Source: an uncultured Muribaculum sp. (GTDB taxonomy: Bacteria; Bacteroidota; Bacteroidia; Bacteroidales; Muribaculaceae). From it: a stretch of DNA of 45,634 nucleotides. The notes under the pieces are model-generated. The model worked only from the letters and a program-made list of their open reading frames with translations. It searched no databases and had not been told where the DNA came from. The stretch is taken from contig CAJTSJ010000022.1 in assembly GCA_910578785.1 (NCBI GenBank), positions 1-45,634 on the forward strand. The letters run 5' to 3'. A program made the translations under genes and the position numbers. Within the stretch, counting starts at the first letter, position 1; the number at the start of each line of letters is the position of its first letter. Of the stretch, positions 9,152 to 17,472 are shown one piece after another.

Positions 9152-11170
9152 ATGAACCGATTAAATCACTTTGCAGGTTGCATGGCTATCGCCGTAGTGG
9201 CATGCTCATGCTCGTCCAATAGTACCGAATCCAATCCGTCAGACTTCGACTATGTGGTCGACCGATTTGCCGACATTGAAGTTCTGCGCTATCAAGTTCC
9301 TGAATTCGACAGTCTGTCGCTCCAGCAGAAGATGCTCGTATACCATCTTACGGAAGCTGCCATTGCCGGGCGCGACATTCTCTGGGACCAGAACGGCAAG
9401 CACAATCTTGCCGTCCGCGACATGATGGAGAATATCTATCTCAATTACAACGGAGCAAAAGACTCCCAGGACTACAAAGCATTTGAGAAGTACCTGAAGC
9501 AGATATGGTTTGCCAATGGACTTCACCATCATTATTCTATGGACAAATTCACTCCCGGATTTTCCAAAGAATTCCTCATCGAACAGATCAATGCGCTCCC
9601 TGAAGACAAACAACCCAAAGACCGAGAAACTCTTCTTGCCCTCATATTCGACCCCTCCGTATCGCCTAAAAAGGTAAACCAGGCAGAAGGTCAGGATTTG
9701 ATACTCACATCTTCCACCAACATCTACGAAGGTGTCAACCAAGCAGAAGTCGAAGCCTACTACGCCGCACTTAAGGACACCACAGACACCACCCCCATAT
9801 CCTACGGACTCAACACTCGCAAAGTGAAGATTGACGGCAAAGTTGTCGAACAGCCCTACAAAGTCGGAGGACTCTACACCGAAGCCATCGAAAGAATCGT
9901 TGGAGAACTCAAAGAAGCATCCAAATATGCCGAAAACGATGCACAAAAGGCTTACATCGACAAACTTATTGAATACTATACCACCGGCGACCTCCGTACA
10001 TTTGACGAATATTCAATTCTATGGGCGGAAGACACCGCTTCGCAGGTTGACTTCATCAACGGATTCATCGAGTCATACGACGACCCGCTGGGCATGACAG
10101 GCAACTGGGAGTCAATCGTCAACTTCAAGAACATCGCGGCATCCAACCGCACTGAGACTATCAGCGGCAACGCACAGTGGTTTGAAGACCACAGCCCGGT
10201 CGATCCGCGCTTCCGCAAAGAAAAAGTGAAAGGCGTATCGGCTAAGGTCATCACCGCCGCGATTCTCGCCGGCGACGCATATCCCGCAACTCCCATCGGC
10301 ATCAATCTCCCCAACGCCAACTGGATTCGCGCCGCACACGGATCAAAGTCAGTCACTCTCGAGAACATAACCCAAGCCTATGATGCGGCGTCGCACGGCG
10401 ACGGATTTAATGCCGAATTCGTCATCGACCAGGAGACTTCCGACCTAATGGACAAGTACCTCTTCATAACCGACAACCTGCACACCGACCTCCACGAGTG
10501 TCTCGGACATGCATCCGGACAGCTTCTGCCGGGAGTTGACCCCGACGCACTCAAAGCCCATGGCTCAACTCTCGAAGAAGCCCGCGCCGACCTGTTTGCC
10601 CTCTACTATCTCGCCGACCCAAAACTTATTGAACTCGGTCTGCTCGACAACCCCGACGCATACAAAGCCGAATACTACAAATATATCCTCAACGGACTCA
10701 TGACTCAGCTCATGCGCATCGAACCGGGCAAAGATGTTGAAGAAGCCCACATGCGCAACCGAAAACTCATATCCGAATGGGCTTATGAGCACGGAAAGGC
10801 CGACAACGTAATCGAATATGTAAAACGCGACGGCAAGACCTACATCAAAATCAACGATTACAACAAACTGCGCGACCTCTTCGGCCAGCTACTCGGCGAG
10901 ATACAGCGCATAAAGAGTGAAGGCGACTACGCAGCAGGCGCAGCGTTGGTTGAAAAATATGCAGTGAAAGTCGATCCGGCCATCCACAAGGAGATTCTCG
11001 ACCGCTACGCCACCCTCGACATAGCTCCATACAAAGGATTCGTCAATCCCGTTTACACGCTCGAAAAAGACTCTGACGGCAACGTAATCGATGTCACAAT
11101 AAGCTACACCGAAGATTACGCACCCCAGATGCTCCGCTACTCGCGCGACTACTCGACACTACCCCGCTAA
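9152..11170 (+). CDS. Dipeptidyl-peptidase III-like (M49) lipoprotein
   Basis: A 672-residue zinc metallopeptidase. The N-terminus has a lipoprotein signal peptide with lipobox VVAC (Cys18), so it is probably exported and membrane-anchored, unlike eukaryotic cytosolic DPP III. The family's HExxxH motif appears as HECLGH (about 448-453), with the second zinc motif EEARAD about 25 residues later (EECRAE in the classic enzyme). DPP III removes dipeptides from the N-terminus of small peptides, fitting peptide salvage. It is 35 nt after the methyltransferase. A strong hairpin with a T-tract follows 60 nt after the stop. Assignment to M49 is firm; the substrate range is not visible. Confidence 0.92.
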   Translation: MNRLNHFAGCMAIAVVACSCSSNSTESNPSDFDYVVDRFADIEVLRYQVPEFDSLSLQQKMLVYHLTEAAIAGRDILWDQNGKHNLAVRDMMENIYLNYNGAKDSQDYKAFEKYLKQIWFANGLHHHYSMDKFTPGFSKEFLIEQINALPEDKQPKDRETLLALIFDPSVSPKKVNQAEGQDLILTSSTNIYEGVNQAEVEAYYAALKDTTDTTPISYGLNTRKVKIDGKVVEQPYKVGGLYTEAIERIVGELKEASKYAENDAQKAYIDKLIEYYTTGDLRTFDEYSILWAEDTASQVDFINGFIESYDDPLGMTGNWESIVNFKNIAASNRTETISGNAQWFEDHSPVDPRFRKEKVKGVSAKVITAAILAGDAYPATPIGINLPNANWIRAAHGSKSVTLENITQAYDAASHGDGFNAEFVIDQETSDLMDKYLFITDNLHTDLHECLGHASGQLLPGVDPDALKAHGSTLEEARADLFALYYLADPKLIELGLLDNPDAYKAEYYKYILNGLMTQLMRIEPGKDVEEAHMRNRKLISEWAYEHGKADNVIEYVKRDGKTYIKINDYNKLRDLFGQLLGEIQRIKSEGDYAAGAALVEKYAVKVDPAIHKEILDRYATLDIAPYKGFVNPVYTLEKDSDGNVIDVTISYTEDYAPQMLRYSRDYSTLPR

Positions 11171-11230
11171 TAATCGGCCAAAGCAAATAACGCCGGTTGT
11201 GTCGTAAAAGGATTGAAACAACCCTAAAAC

Positions 11231-11280
11231 ACTGCACCCCAAAAGTTTTGTGTCTAACTTTTGGGGTGCAGTACTTTTTT
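11231..11280 (+). terminator. Palindrome acting as terminator; arms resemble IS3-family ends
   Basis: ACTGCACCCCAAAAGTT (11231-11247) and its exact reverse complement (11256-11272) form a 17-bp stem with an 8-nt loop, followed by ACTTTTTT. It is well placed to end the M49 gene transcript. The arm sequence, read from the outside as CTGCACCCCAAAAGTTAGAC, resembles the terminal inverted repeats of IS3-family elements, so the hairpin may be a domesticated pair of IS ends. A 16/17 match to the right arm lies at 30555-30571. Confidence 0.8.
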
Positions 11281-11614
11281 GTTGCAACAAAAAAACAAAG
11301 CGAGGTTTAGGCATAGCAGAAATTTGGCAATACCGAAATAATTTAGCAGGAAGGAGCCGTTAGAGATGCTCCGTGACGGACACTTTGAGAGCATTTGGGA
11401 AAATGAGTAGCCGAACATCTGCTACGATGACTTGGTTGTTAGGAAGGTGCTGTTCTATATACGGATATGGATGGAGTGGTCCCATTTTCTCTTTGGACGT
11501 CTGTAGTTCGAGCCGTCGCTTAATGAAAGCATGCCGTCAAATGGAAATTCATCGTTAGGACGAGAAAATATGTTGGTAGATATATAGAGCACCGTTGTGT
11601 CCGGCATGATGTAG
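11281..11614. other. Unassigned 334-nt intergenic stretch
   Basis: No frame longer than about 60 codons without stops and no recognised motif. Short frames on both strands (for example a minus-strand piece with NDEFPFDGMLSLSDGSNYRR) look protein-like but have no start context and are broken. Together with the IS3-end-like palindrome on its left, the stretch could be a decayed insertion. I cannot name a parent gene. Confidence 0.4.
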
Positions 11615-11669
11615 CATAACAAAGAGACCGTCCGCAAATTGAATGTTTGCGGACGGTCTCTTTGTTATG
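11615..11669. terminator. Perfect 24-bp hairpin, bidirectional terminator
   Basis: Positions 11615-11638 and 11646-11669 are exact reverse complements of 24 nt around a 7-nt loop. The stem contains GACCGTCCGC and is flanked by A/T-rich ends. It starts 14 nt past the stop of the OmpH-like gene and can end transcription from either side of this convergent gap. Confidence 0.85.
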
Positions 11670-11682
11670 TTAACGTCAATGG

Positions 11683-12276
11683 TTACTCGGCTACTTTGTT
11701 GTAGCGGGCATTCAGTCCTTTGATTACCTCGTCGGTGATGTCGAGAGCCGGATTGAAATATACGCCTACAGCCTTGTAAAGAATTGCGTCGTAACCGCGG
11801 GTCTTGTTATATTCCTTGATGAAAGCCTCAATCGAGTCGTTGAGCTGCATCTGCTGCTGAATCATCTCCTGTTCAGCTTCACGCTGAAGGGAAGCCAGAT
11901 AGTTCTGAGCTTCGGTGTTCTTCTTGTTGAGAAGTTCCTGGTCAGAATTGAAGCTTTCCTGCGAAAGATAACCGTTTGAGTTGATCTTCTGCTGAATCTG
12001 ATTGGCAAGCTTCTGGATTTCAGCACCGCGAGAGCGCTGGGCATTGTCAATTTTGCTTACCTGACGCATCTGAGCTTCTTTGAAGTCCTTGGCGAGGTTG
12101 TAGTGAGCCGCGATTGAGTCAGCGTCAATGTAGCGGATATTAATCATGGCTACGGGCTGGTCGGCTGTCGCAGTCGGTGCGCTTGAGTTAGCCGAATCAT
12201 TTGAATTAGTACATGATGCGGCAAACAGCGCGAAAATAAGCATAAGTGACTTGGCACAAAGTGCAAAATTCTTCAT
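11683..12276 (-). CDS. OmpH/Skp-family lipoprotein
   Basis: A 197-residue protein with a lipoprotein signal peptide and lipobox FAASC (Cys22), then a Ser/Thr/Ala-rich linker. An OmpH domain (about 45-190) follows: VAMINIRYIDADSIAAHYN, a long coiled coil rich in Gln/Glu/Lys (IQKLANQIQQKINSNG, LQREAEQEMIQQQMQLND), and the closing strand GYDAILYKAVGVYFNPALDITDEVI. Skp/OmpH proteins are periplasmic chaperones for outer-membrane proteins. The lipid anchor departs from soluble Skp but occurs in Bacteroidota. A hairpin terminator follows. The gene appears monocistronic. Confidence 0.9.
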   Translation of the reverse strand: MKNFALCAKSLMLIFALFAASCTNSNDSANSSAPTATADQPVAMINIRYIDADSIAAHYNLAKDFKEAQMRQVSKIDNAQRSRGAEIQKLANQIQQKINSNGYLSQESFNSDQELLNKKNTEAQNYLASLQREAEQEMIQQQMQLNDSIEAFIKEYNKTRGYDAILYKAVGVYFNPALDITDEVIKGLNARYNKVAE

Positions 12277-12306
12277 TGTAATTTAATAATGTAAGATATG
12301 TTATAA

Positions 12307-12486
12307 TTATGTTTTACTATCGCTGTCACGATCGTGGGCGGCACATGATATGTTCCGTTGCCGGAGTGCAGGGATGTCATGGACATGCCCTGACGGGAAT
12401 TTTCCACCTTTGACAAAAAGCACTTTAACACCGAGGAGAAGCACCGCCAAAGCCACTAATATCACGGATAGAATCAGTATTTTCAC
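12307..12486 (-). CDS. Small conserved single-span membrane protein
   Basis: A 59-residue protein starting with GTG at 12486. A hydrophobic helix (about residues 3-25, ILILSVILVALAVLLLGVKV) is followed by a conserved-looking tail with KGGKFPSGHV and a Cys in RQRNISCAAHDRD. I recall similar short Bacteroidota proteins with a G-x-FP-x-GHV segment; their function is unknown. The start is supported by a TATATTTG box at 12517-12510 on the minus strand, whose transcript would begin only about 15-20 nt upstream of the GTG, so longer upstream reading frames are not transcribed. It is separate from the OmpH-like gene 30 nt downstream. Confidence 0.72.
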   Translation of the reverse strand: MKILILSVILVALAVLLLGVKVLFVKGGKFPSGHVHDIPALRQRNISCAAHDRDSDSKT

Positions 12487-12653
12487 TGTGTCGTCACGAT
12501 TTTGCACTGCAAATATAAGAAAGCAATTCCAATTTTGGTAATATCTAAAATTTATTTTGTAACTTAGACTGCGAAAAAGCAGAGAATTTAACAAATTTAT
12601 ACAGTTCTCGCCCTTATTGAACCAATATAAACTAACATAATTTTTATCCGACA

Positions 12654-14114
12654 ATGACAATTAAGGATCTTAAGCCCTCACTCATCTGGGGTATTTTCGA
12701 TGAAATCACCAAAGTGCCCCGCCCTTCTAAAAAGGAGGAGAAGATACGTCAGTACCTGCTTGACTTCGCGGCCAAACACAATATCGCAGTCAAGACCGAT
12801 GCCGTAGGCAATGTCGTAATGAGCAAACCGGCCACTCCCGGCCACGAAAACGCTCCGACAGTAATATTGCAGGGCCACATGGACATGGTGTGCGAATCAA
12901 ACAAGAAGGATTTCGACTTTGAGAATACTCCCATAACCACTATCATCGACGGCGAATGGGTTCATGCCGACGGAACCACCCTCGGTGCCGACAACGGCAT
13001 CGGAGTAGCCGCTTCACTTGCAGTAATGGTTGACGACACTCTCGAACACGGCCCCATTGAAGCGCTGTTCACAGTCGATGAAGAGACCGGCATGACCGGA
13101 GCCAACAACCTCGGCGCCGACATGATGAACGGAACCATACTTCTCAACCTCGACTCGGAAGATGACGGCGAGATATTTATCGGATGCGCAGGCGGCATCG
13201 ACACCACCATCACATTCGACTACAAGCGTGAAATGGCCCCGGTCGACTACCATTGGTTCGACATCGAGCTTGCCAACCTTAGCGGAGGCCATTCCGGAGG
13301 CGACATACATGAAGGCCGTGCCAACTCCAACAAGCTTCTCGCACGTTTCCTCTTCAACCTGTCGCAGAAATATACCATCGCACTCAGCGAAATATCAGGC
13401 GGCAACCTGCGCAACGCGATTCCCCGCGCCGCGCATGCCGTAGTAGGTGTGCATACCTCAAGCAAGGAAAACGTAATGGTGGCGTTCAACGAATTCGTAG
13501 CCGAAGCAAAGAACGAATATAAGGCTACCGACCCCAACATGGACATAACCATCGCCACTGCCGACAAGCCCGAATATGCCATCGACAGCGACACCACCAC
13601 CCGACTCATCCGCTCGCTCTACGCATGCCCTCACGGCGTGATTTCGATGAGCCACGACCTCGAAGGCCTCGTTGAGACATCGACCAACCTTGCATCCGTA
13701 AAGATGCAACCAGATTCGACAATACTCGTCACCACAAGCCAGCGCAGCTCGGTCGAAAGCCGGAAATACGACATCGCGCGCCAGCTCGAAGCTCTGTTCC
13801 TACTCGCAGGTGCGAAAGTGACACACGGCGACGGATATCCCGGATGGGCACCCAACATGGAATCGACCATCATGAAGATAGCCAGCGATGCCTACGAAGA
13901 ACTGTACGGCGTAAAGCCTGCCATCAAGGCCATACATGCCGGACTCGAATGCGGACTGTTCCTGACCAAATACCCGCACCTCGACATGGTTTCGTTCGGT
14001 CCGACCCTGCGCGGTGTACACTCCCCCTCGGAGAAGATGCACATACCTGCCGTAGAGCGTTTCTGGAACCAACTCACTCTCATACTTAAGAAAGTAGGCG
14101 AACTGAAAGCTTAA
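12654..14114 (+). CDS. pepD: Cytosolic aminoacyl-histidine dipeptidase (M20C)
   Basis: A 486-residue zinc dipeptidase (PepD, beta-alanyl-His/Xaa-His dipeptidase) that hydrolyses dipeptides in the cytoplasm. No signal peptide. The metal-binding sequence of M20 peptidases is seen: LQGHMDMVCE (first His/Asp), GADNGIGVA (bridging Asp), DEETGMTGA (catalytic Glu and ligand) and the C-terminal HAGLECG. The dimerisation domain contains the LSGGHSGGDIHEGRAN segment. Length matches the family. It is transcribed alone and followed by its own terminator. Confidence 0.96.
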   Translation: MTIKDLKPSLIWGIFDEITKVPRPSKKEEKIRQYLLDFAAKHNIAVKTDAVGNVVMSKPATPGHENAPTVILQGHMDMVCESNKKDFDFENTPITTIIDGEWVHADGTTLGADNGIGVAASLAVMVDDTLEHGPIEALFTVDEETGMTGANNLGADMMNGTILLNLDSEDDGEIFIGCAGGIDTTITFDYKREMAPVDYHWFDIELANLSGGHSGGDIHEGRANSNKLLARFLFNLSQKYTIALSEISGGNLRNAIPRAAHAVVGVHTSSKENVMVAFNEFVAEAKNEYKATDPNMDITIATADKPEYAIDSDTTTRLIRSLYACPHGVISMSHDLEGLVETSTNLASVKMQPDSTILVTTSQRSSVESRKYDIARQLEALFLLAGAKVTHGDGYPGWAPNMESTIMKIASDAYEELYGVKPAIKAIHAGLECGLFLTKYPHLDMVSFGPTLRGVHSPSEKMHIPAVERFWNQLTLILKKVGELKA

Positions 14115-14133
14115 TCTTAAGCCACACTGTCAT

Positions 14134-14179
14134 AAGGAGGTGTTGCTGAAATTTTCCAACTCCAACAACACCTCCTTTT
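14134..14179 (+). terminator. Intrinsic terminator of pepD
   Basis: AAGGAGGTGTTG (14134-14145) pairs with CAACACCTCCTT (14166-14177) in a 12-bp stem, followed by a short TT-A-T-A run. It lies 20 nt past the pepD stop. Confidence 0.8.
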
Positions 14180-14218
14180 ATATTATACATACATCTATAT
14201 ACACATACATTGCAATCA

Positions 14219-15004
14219 ATGCCACGAAGAGCCTCCACGACAATCATAACGATAGCCCTGCTGTCATATCCGACAGCCAATGCCCGTTCTCAGCAACCGG
14301 GCCAGACTCTTCACGAGCATGAAGCCATCGAACTTGCCGACAGCCTCTCGCCCCTAATCTCATTTCATCCCTGGACACCGTTGCTGATTCCGGAACGGCA
14401 TCCATCGCTGACCCGACTGACAGAAGACGACTTCATAAAAGCCGCAAATGAATTAGGAGTTGAAGTAGCCACCATAAAAGCTGTAGTTCAGATAGAGGCA
14501 GGTCCGTCGGGCAAAGGATTCTCGGAAGAAGGCGTCCCCATAATCAACTTTGACTTCTCCCTTTTCCAGAAGTTCGCCAAACGCAGAGGCATAAAGCTCT
14601 CCAAATTCAAGAAAAGCAATCCTGTAGTGTTTGCTCCGCTTAATCGCCGCAAATACGGCTCCACGCAGAAAGCTCAGTTTGCGCGCTTAAATTCAGGTAT
14701 GGAGATAGACTCTGTAGTAGCCCTTGAAGCAACATTCTGGGGAATGTTCCAAATAGGAGGATTCAACTGGAAGAAATGCGGATGCAGTTCCGTCGACGAA
14801 TTCGTAGAACTGATGTCAACCTCCGAACGCGACCAGCTTGAGCTTTTTGTCCGCTACATTATATCCCGTGACCTTGGAGGCTATCTGCAGGCAAAAAACT
14901 GGGCAGGATTTGCAATGCGCTATAACGGCAAGTCATACGCCAAACGAGGCTACCATAAACGACTGGCACGGGCATACCGGAAGTTTGCCTCTAAAAATAA
15001 ATAA
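14219..15004 (+). CDS. Secreted N-acetylmuramidase (DUF3380-like)
   Basis: A 261-residue protein with an N-terminal signal peptide (MPRRASTTIITIALLSYPTANA). About residues 70-255 match the DUF3380 N-acetylmuramidase fold known from phage and prophage endolysins. The features are AANELGVEVATIKAVVQIEAG, with the likely catalytic Glu in QIEAG, then ALEATFWGMFQIGGFNWKK, YLQAKNWAGFAMRYNG and a final YHKRLARAYRKF. It should cut the glycan backbone of peptidoglycan. ATG 14219 is preferred to a TTG at 14210 because it directly precedes the basic start of the signal peptide. The stop is 2 nt before the next gene, also of phage type, so the two are probably co-transcribed. A host role in wall remodelling or attack on neighbours is inference. 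Confidence 0.85.
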   Translation: MPRRASTTIITIALLSYPTANARSQQPGQTLHEHEAIELADSLSPLISFHPWTPLLIPERHPSLTRLTEDDFIKAANELGVEVATIKAVVQIEAGPSGKGFSEEGVPIINFDFSLFQKFAKRRGIKLSKFKKSNPVVFAPLNRRKYGSTQKAQFARLNSGMEIDSVVALEATFWGMFQIGGFNWKKCGCSSVDEFVELMSTSERDQLELFVRYIISRDLGGYLQAKNWAGFAMRYNGKSYAKRGYHKRLARAYRKFASKNK

Positions 15005-15006
15005 TC

Positions 15007-15411
15007 ATGAATTATACACCTGAACACCTTACCCATCTCGACCAAGACAGCATATTCGTGTTCGGAAGCACACCGGACGGCATCCACGACCACGGCGATG
15101 CATTGACCGCCTATAAATATTTCGGTGCCGTAAATGGACAAAGCTCCGGACTGCAGGGACAGTCATACGCCATTCCGACGATGGAAGGCGACATCGAAAA
15201 GATGAAACCGTACATCAAAGCCTTTTTTGAGCTGGCCTATGAATGGGACCAGACCATGTTTTACGTCACCCGCATAGCATGCGACATACCCGGCATAACC
15301 GACAGCGACATCGCCCCTCTCTTCGCCGAAGCCCTCAAGCTATACAATGTACTCCTCCCCGAATCGTTCGTCAAAGCGATACGGCAACAGAAAACGCAAC
15401 CAGATTTCTAA
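15007..15411 (+). CDS. Phage-associated small protein, A1S_2505-like
   Basis: A 134-residue cytoplasmic protein. Pattern IFVFGSTPDGIHDHGDALTA, then SYAIPTMEGDIE, FYVTRIACDIPGITDSDIAPLF and AEALKLYNVLLPESF, matches a small family found mainly in phages and bacterial accessory regions (IFVFGSN..GIHGAGAA in most members). Here the glycine-rich loop is altered to GIHDHGDAL. The fold is thought to resemble macro/nucleotide-binding proteins, but no activity is established. It follows the muramidase by 2 nt and converges on the M16-like gene 5 nt beyond its stop. Confidence 0.75.
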   Translation: MNYTPEHLTHLDQDSIFVFGSTPDGIHDHGDALTAYKYFGAVNGQSSGLQGQSYAIPTMEGDIEKMKPYIKAFFELAYEWDQTMFYVTRIACDIPGITDSDIAPLFAEALKLYNVLLPESFVKAIRQQKTQPDF

Positions 15412-15416
15412 TCCGC

Positions 15417-16709
15417 TCAGATTCCCGCAACAGATATGCACAGACGGTCGACTGGCAGATGCTCCCTCGCAACACGTGTCAGTTCGTCGGCCGTGAGATT
15501 ATGAAGCGTTTCAATCTGGCGGGCAAAGTACCCGTCGGGAATAAACGCAGTATGCAGGGTCTGGTAGTAGTCCATCATCTCAAACGCATTGTCAAGCGTC
15601 GAGGCAAGTCCCGACATGGCATGCTTACGCAGTCGGTCAAGTTCGCCGTCAGTGAAGTCGCCGGTATACAACCGTTTGATTTCAGCCACAACCTCATCGA
15701 TAAGCGGACGCTCATTTATGGTGTCGGTCGATGCTACAATCTCCATGGTACCGCCTTCCGGCTGTCCGAGCAGGAATGAGTTTATGCCGTAGGTATAACC
15801 CTTGTCTTCTCTGATATTGGTCATAAGCCTGCTTCCGAAATATCCCCCAAGCGCCATCACGAGATAGCGGAGAGTGATGTAGTCGGGATGATCACGGCCG
15901 ATGGTCCGCATGCCCATTCTGACTGCGCTTTGGACAGCTCCGTCGACATGCGTACGCACCGACAGTCCTTCATCGGCTTTAAAAGGAACCAATACATGCT
16001 TCACGGAACCCGATTCAGACACGGACAGCTGTCCGAACGAATCATTTACGGCATCTTCAATCTTTGGCGAGATGCGTCCTGCAAGATATAGAGTCATGTC
16101 CTTCAATGACGGACGAAACAAATCGGAATGCCATTTTTTGAGTGCGTCCAACCCTATCGAGCGGATTTCATCCGGAGCCTCGGTTCTGGCGAGAGGATGA
16201 TGCTCTCCCATCGTGAGTTTATTGAAATGCATCGAAGCATTATATTCGACCTTCTTAAGCATCAGCTCAACGTTCTGCACGTGCCTGTCAAGAACCACTT
16301 CAAATGCCCGCTCCGACATCTGCGGGTCGAAGAGAGTCTGCGGAAAGAGCGGAAATACATCGCCGGCCTTCGAATTCAGCGTGTAAAGGACCATCGACGT
16401 AAAGTGCGGTTCGACGGAGAAAGCCTGCCGGGCGCCATTGAATTCAACAAGTTCGGCCATACCGCCGTCAGGATACGATTTCGTGCCCTCAAGCATCAGA
16501 CTCGGAACAATTCTTGCCACGGAAGGCGATCCGCACTCGGCCATACCGCCGTTGAACACACAGGTCAGACGGCTCACATCGAGCGACGAACTTTGGTCTA
16601 TCACATTGACATTGATGCCGTTGTCAAGTTTCAGACATCGCATAGGAGGAATCGACAGATTGCCGAAATCCTTTACCCTAGGCGGTATATTGCGGTTTGG
16701 TTCATTCAT
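15417..16709 (-). CDS. M16-family (insulinase-like) protein without the zinc motif
   Basis: A 430-residue protein with two M16-type domains and no signal peptide. Where active M16 peptidases have HxxEH in GLAHFLEHMLFKGT, this one reads SVARIVPSLMLEGT (about 63-76), so both zinc His and the catalytic Glu are replaced (R, P, S). The C-terminal domain keeps the typical YLVMALGGYFGSRLMTNIRE and DKGYTYGINSFL. In heteromeric M16 peptidases such a subunit pairs with an active one; no active partner is in this window. Its ATG overlaps the stop of kdsB by 4 nt, so it is the last gene of the GT4-flippase-kdsB operon. Confidence 0.9.
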   Translation of the reverse strand: MNEPNRNIPPRVKDFGNLSIPPMRCLKLDNGINVNVIDQSSSLDVSRLTCVFNGGMAECGSPSVARIVPSLMLEGTKSYPDGGMAELVEFNGARQAFSVEPHFTSMVLYTLNSKAGDVFPLFPQTLFDPQMSERAFEVVLDRHVQNVELMLKKVEYNASMHFNKLTMGEHHPLARTEAPDEIRSIGLDALKKWHSDLFRPSLKDMTLYLAGRISPKIEDAVNDSFGQLSVSESGSVKHVLVPFKADEGLSVRTHVDGAVQSAVRMGMRTIGRDHPDYITLRYLVMALGGYFGSRLMTNIREDKGYTYGINSFLLGQPEGGTMEIVASTDTINERPLIDEVVAEIKRLYTGDFTDGELDRLRKHAMSGLASTLDNAFEMMDYYQTLHTAFIPDGYFARQIETLHNLTADELTRVAREHLPVDRLCISVAGI

Positions 16710-17470
16710 GACTGCTTATTTTCAAGCTTCTTGCAAAATTCTATGGCATGGGCCAGATCTTCAGGAGTGTCGATGCCGATTGTAGGCGAAGCCGTGATTC
16801 CGACCTTGATTGCATATCCGTTCTGCAGCCAGCGCAACTGTTCGAGCGATTCGGCCAGCTCAAGCGAACTTTGAGGCAGTTTGGTTATCTCCGAGAGTGT
16901 ATCGGCCTTGTAGGCATACATCCCGACATGCGTATAGAATTTCGATGAATGTATCCACTCCTCCCATGGATGATTGCGTACATAAGGTATAATCGAACGG
17001 CTGAAATACATGGCATTCATCTTAGAGTCAAAGGTTACCTTGGGCCTGTTGGGATCAAAGAGCGCGTCCCATCCCAGCTCTGGATCAAACTCACGGACAA
17101 GAGTCGCTATCTTAGTCCCAGGAGCGTCGAAACAACGCTTAAGTTCGGCTATCTGCTCCGGGTCGATAAACGGTTCGTCGCCCTGTATGTTTATTACCAC
17201 ATCTGCATTACTTTCAACATTTACGTAAGCCTCAAAGCATCTGTCGGTACCGCTCCGATGTTCCGTGGACGTCATCACAACCCTGCCGCCAAAACCACGC
17301 ACGGCATCGGCTATCCGGTCGTCGTCAGTGGCCACATAGACCTCGTCCAACTCCTTGCAGGCCTGACGGTAGACACGCTCTATCATGCTCATGCCACAAA
17401 TGTCGGCAAGCGGTTTACCCGGAAACCGCGATGAAGCGTAACGGGCAGGTATAATTCCTATAAATGTCAT
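16706..17470 (-). CDS. kdsB: 3-deoxy-manno-octulosonate cytidylyltransferase
   Basis: Activates Kdo with CTP to CMP-Kdo for lipopolysaccharide inner-core synthesis, in the cytoplasm. The 254 residues match the family. Visible motifs are the nucleotide-binding start IIPARYASSRFPGKPLADICGM, VYVATDDDRIADAV, TSTEHRSGTDRC, INIQGDEPFI (metal-binding Asp) and GIDTPEDLAHAIEF near the end. It sits between a flippase-like gene (2 nt upstream) and the M16-like gene (4-nt overlap), fitting an envelope operon. Confidence 0.97.
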   Translation of the reverse strand: MTFIGIIPARYASSRFPGKPLADICGMSMIERVYRQACKELDEVYVATDDDRIADAVRGFGGRVVMTSTEHRSGTDRCFEAYVNVESNADVVINIQGDEPFIDPEQIAELKRCFDAPGTKIATLVREFDPELGWDALFDPNRPKVTFDSKMNAMYFSRSIIPYVRNHPWEEWIHSSKFYTHVGMYAYKADTLSEITKLPQSSLELAESLEQLRWLQNGYAIKVGITASPTIGIDTPEDLAHAIEFCKKLENKQS

Positions 17471-17472
17471 AA

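Noticed and set aside
9239..9946. 235-residue minus-strand open frame
   Set aside because: Antisense to the M49 peptidase; Phe/Gly/Val-rich shadow without motif.
14210..14218. TTG start for the muramidase
   Set aside because: ATG 14219 is three codons later and begins the basic part of the signal peptide.
16128..16874. 248-residue plus-strand open frame
   Set aside because: Antisense across the M16-like and kdsB genes; Arg/His-rich shadow with no motif.
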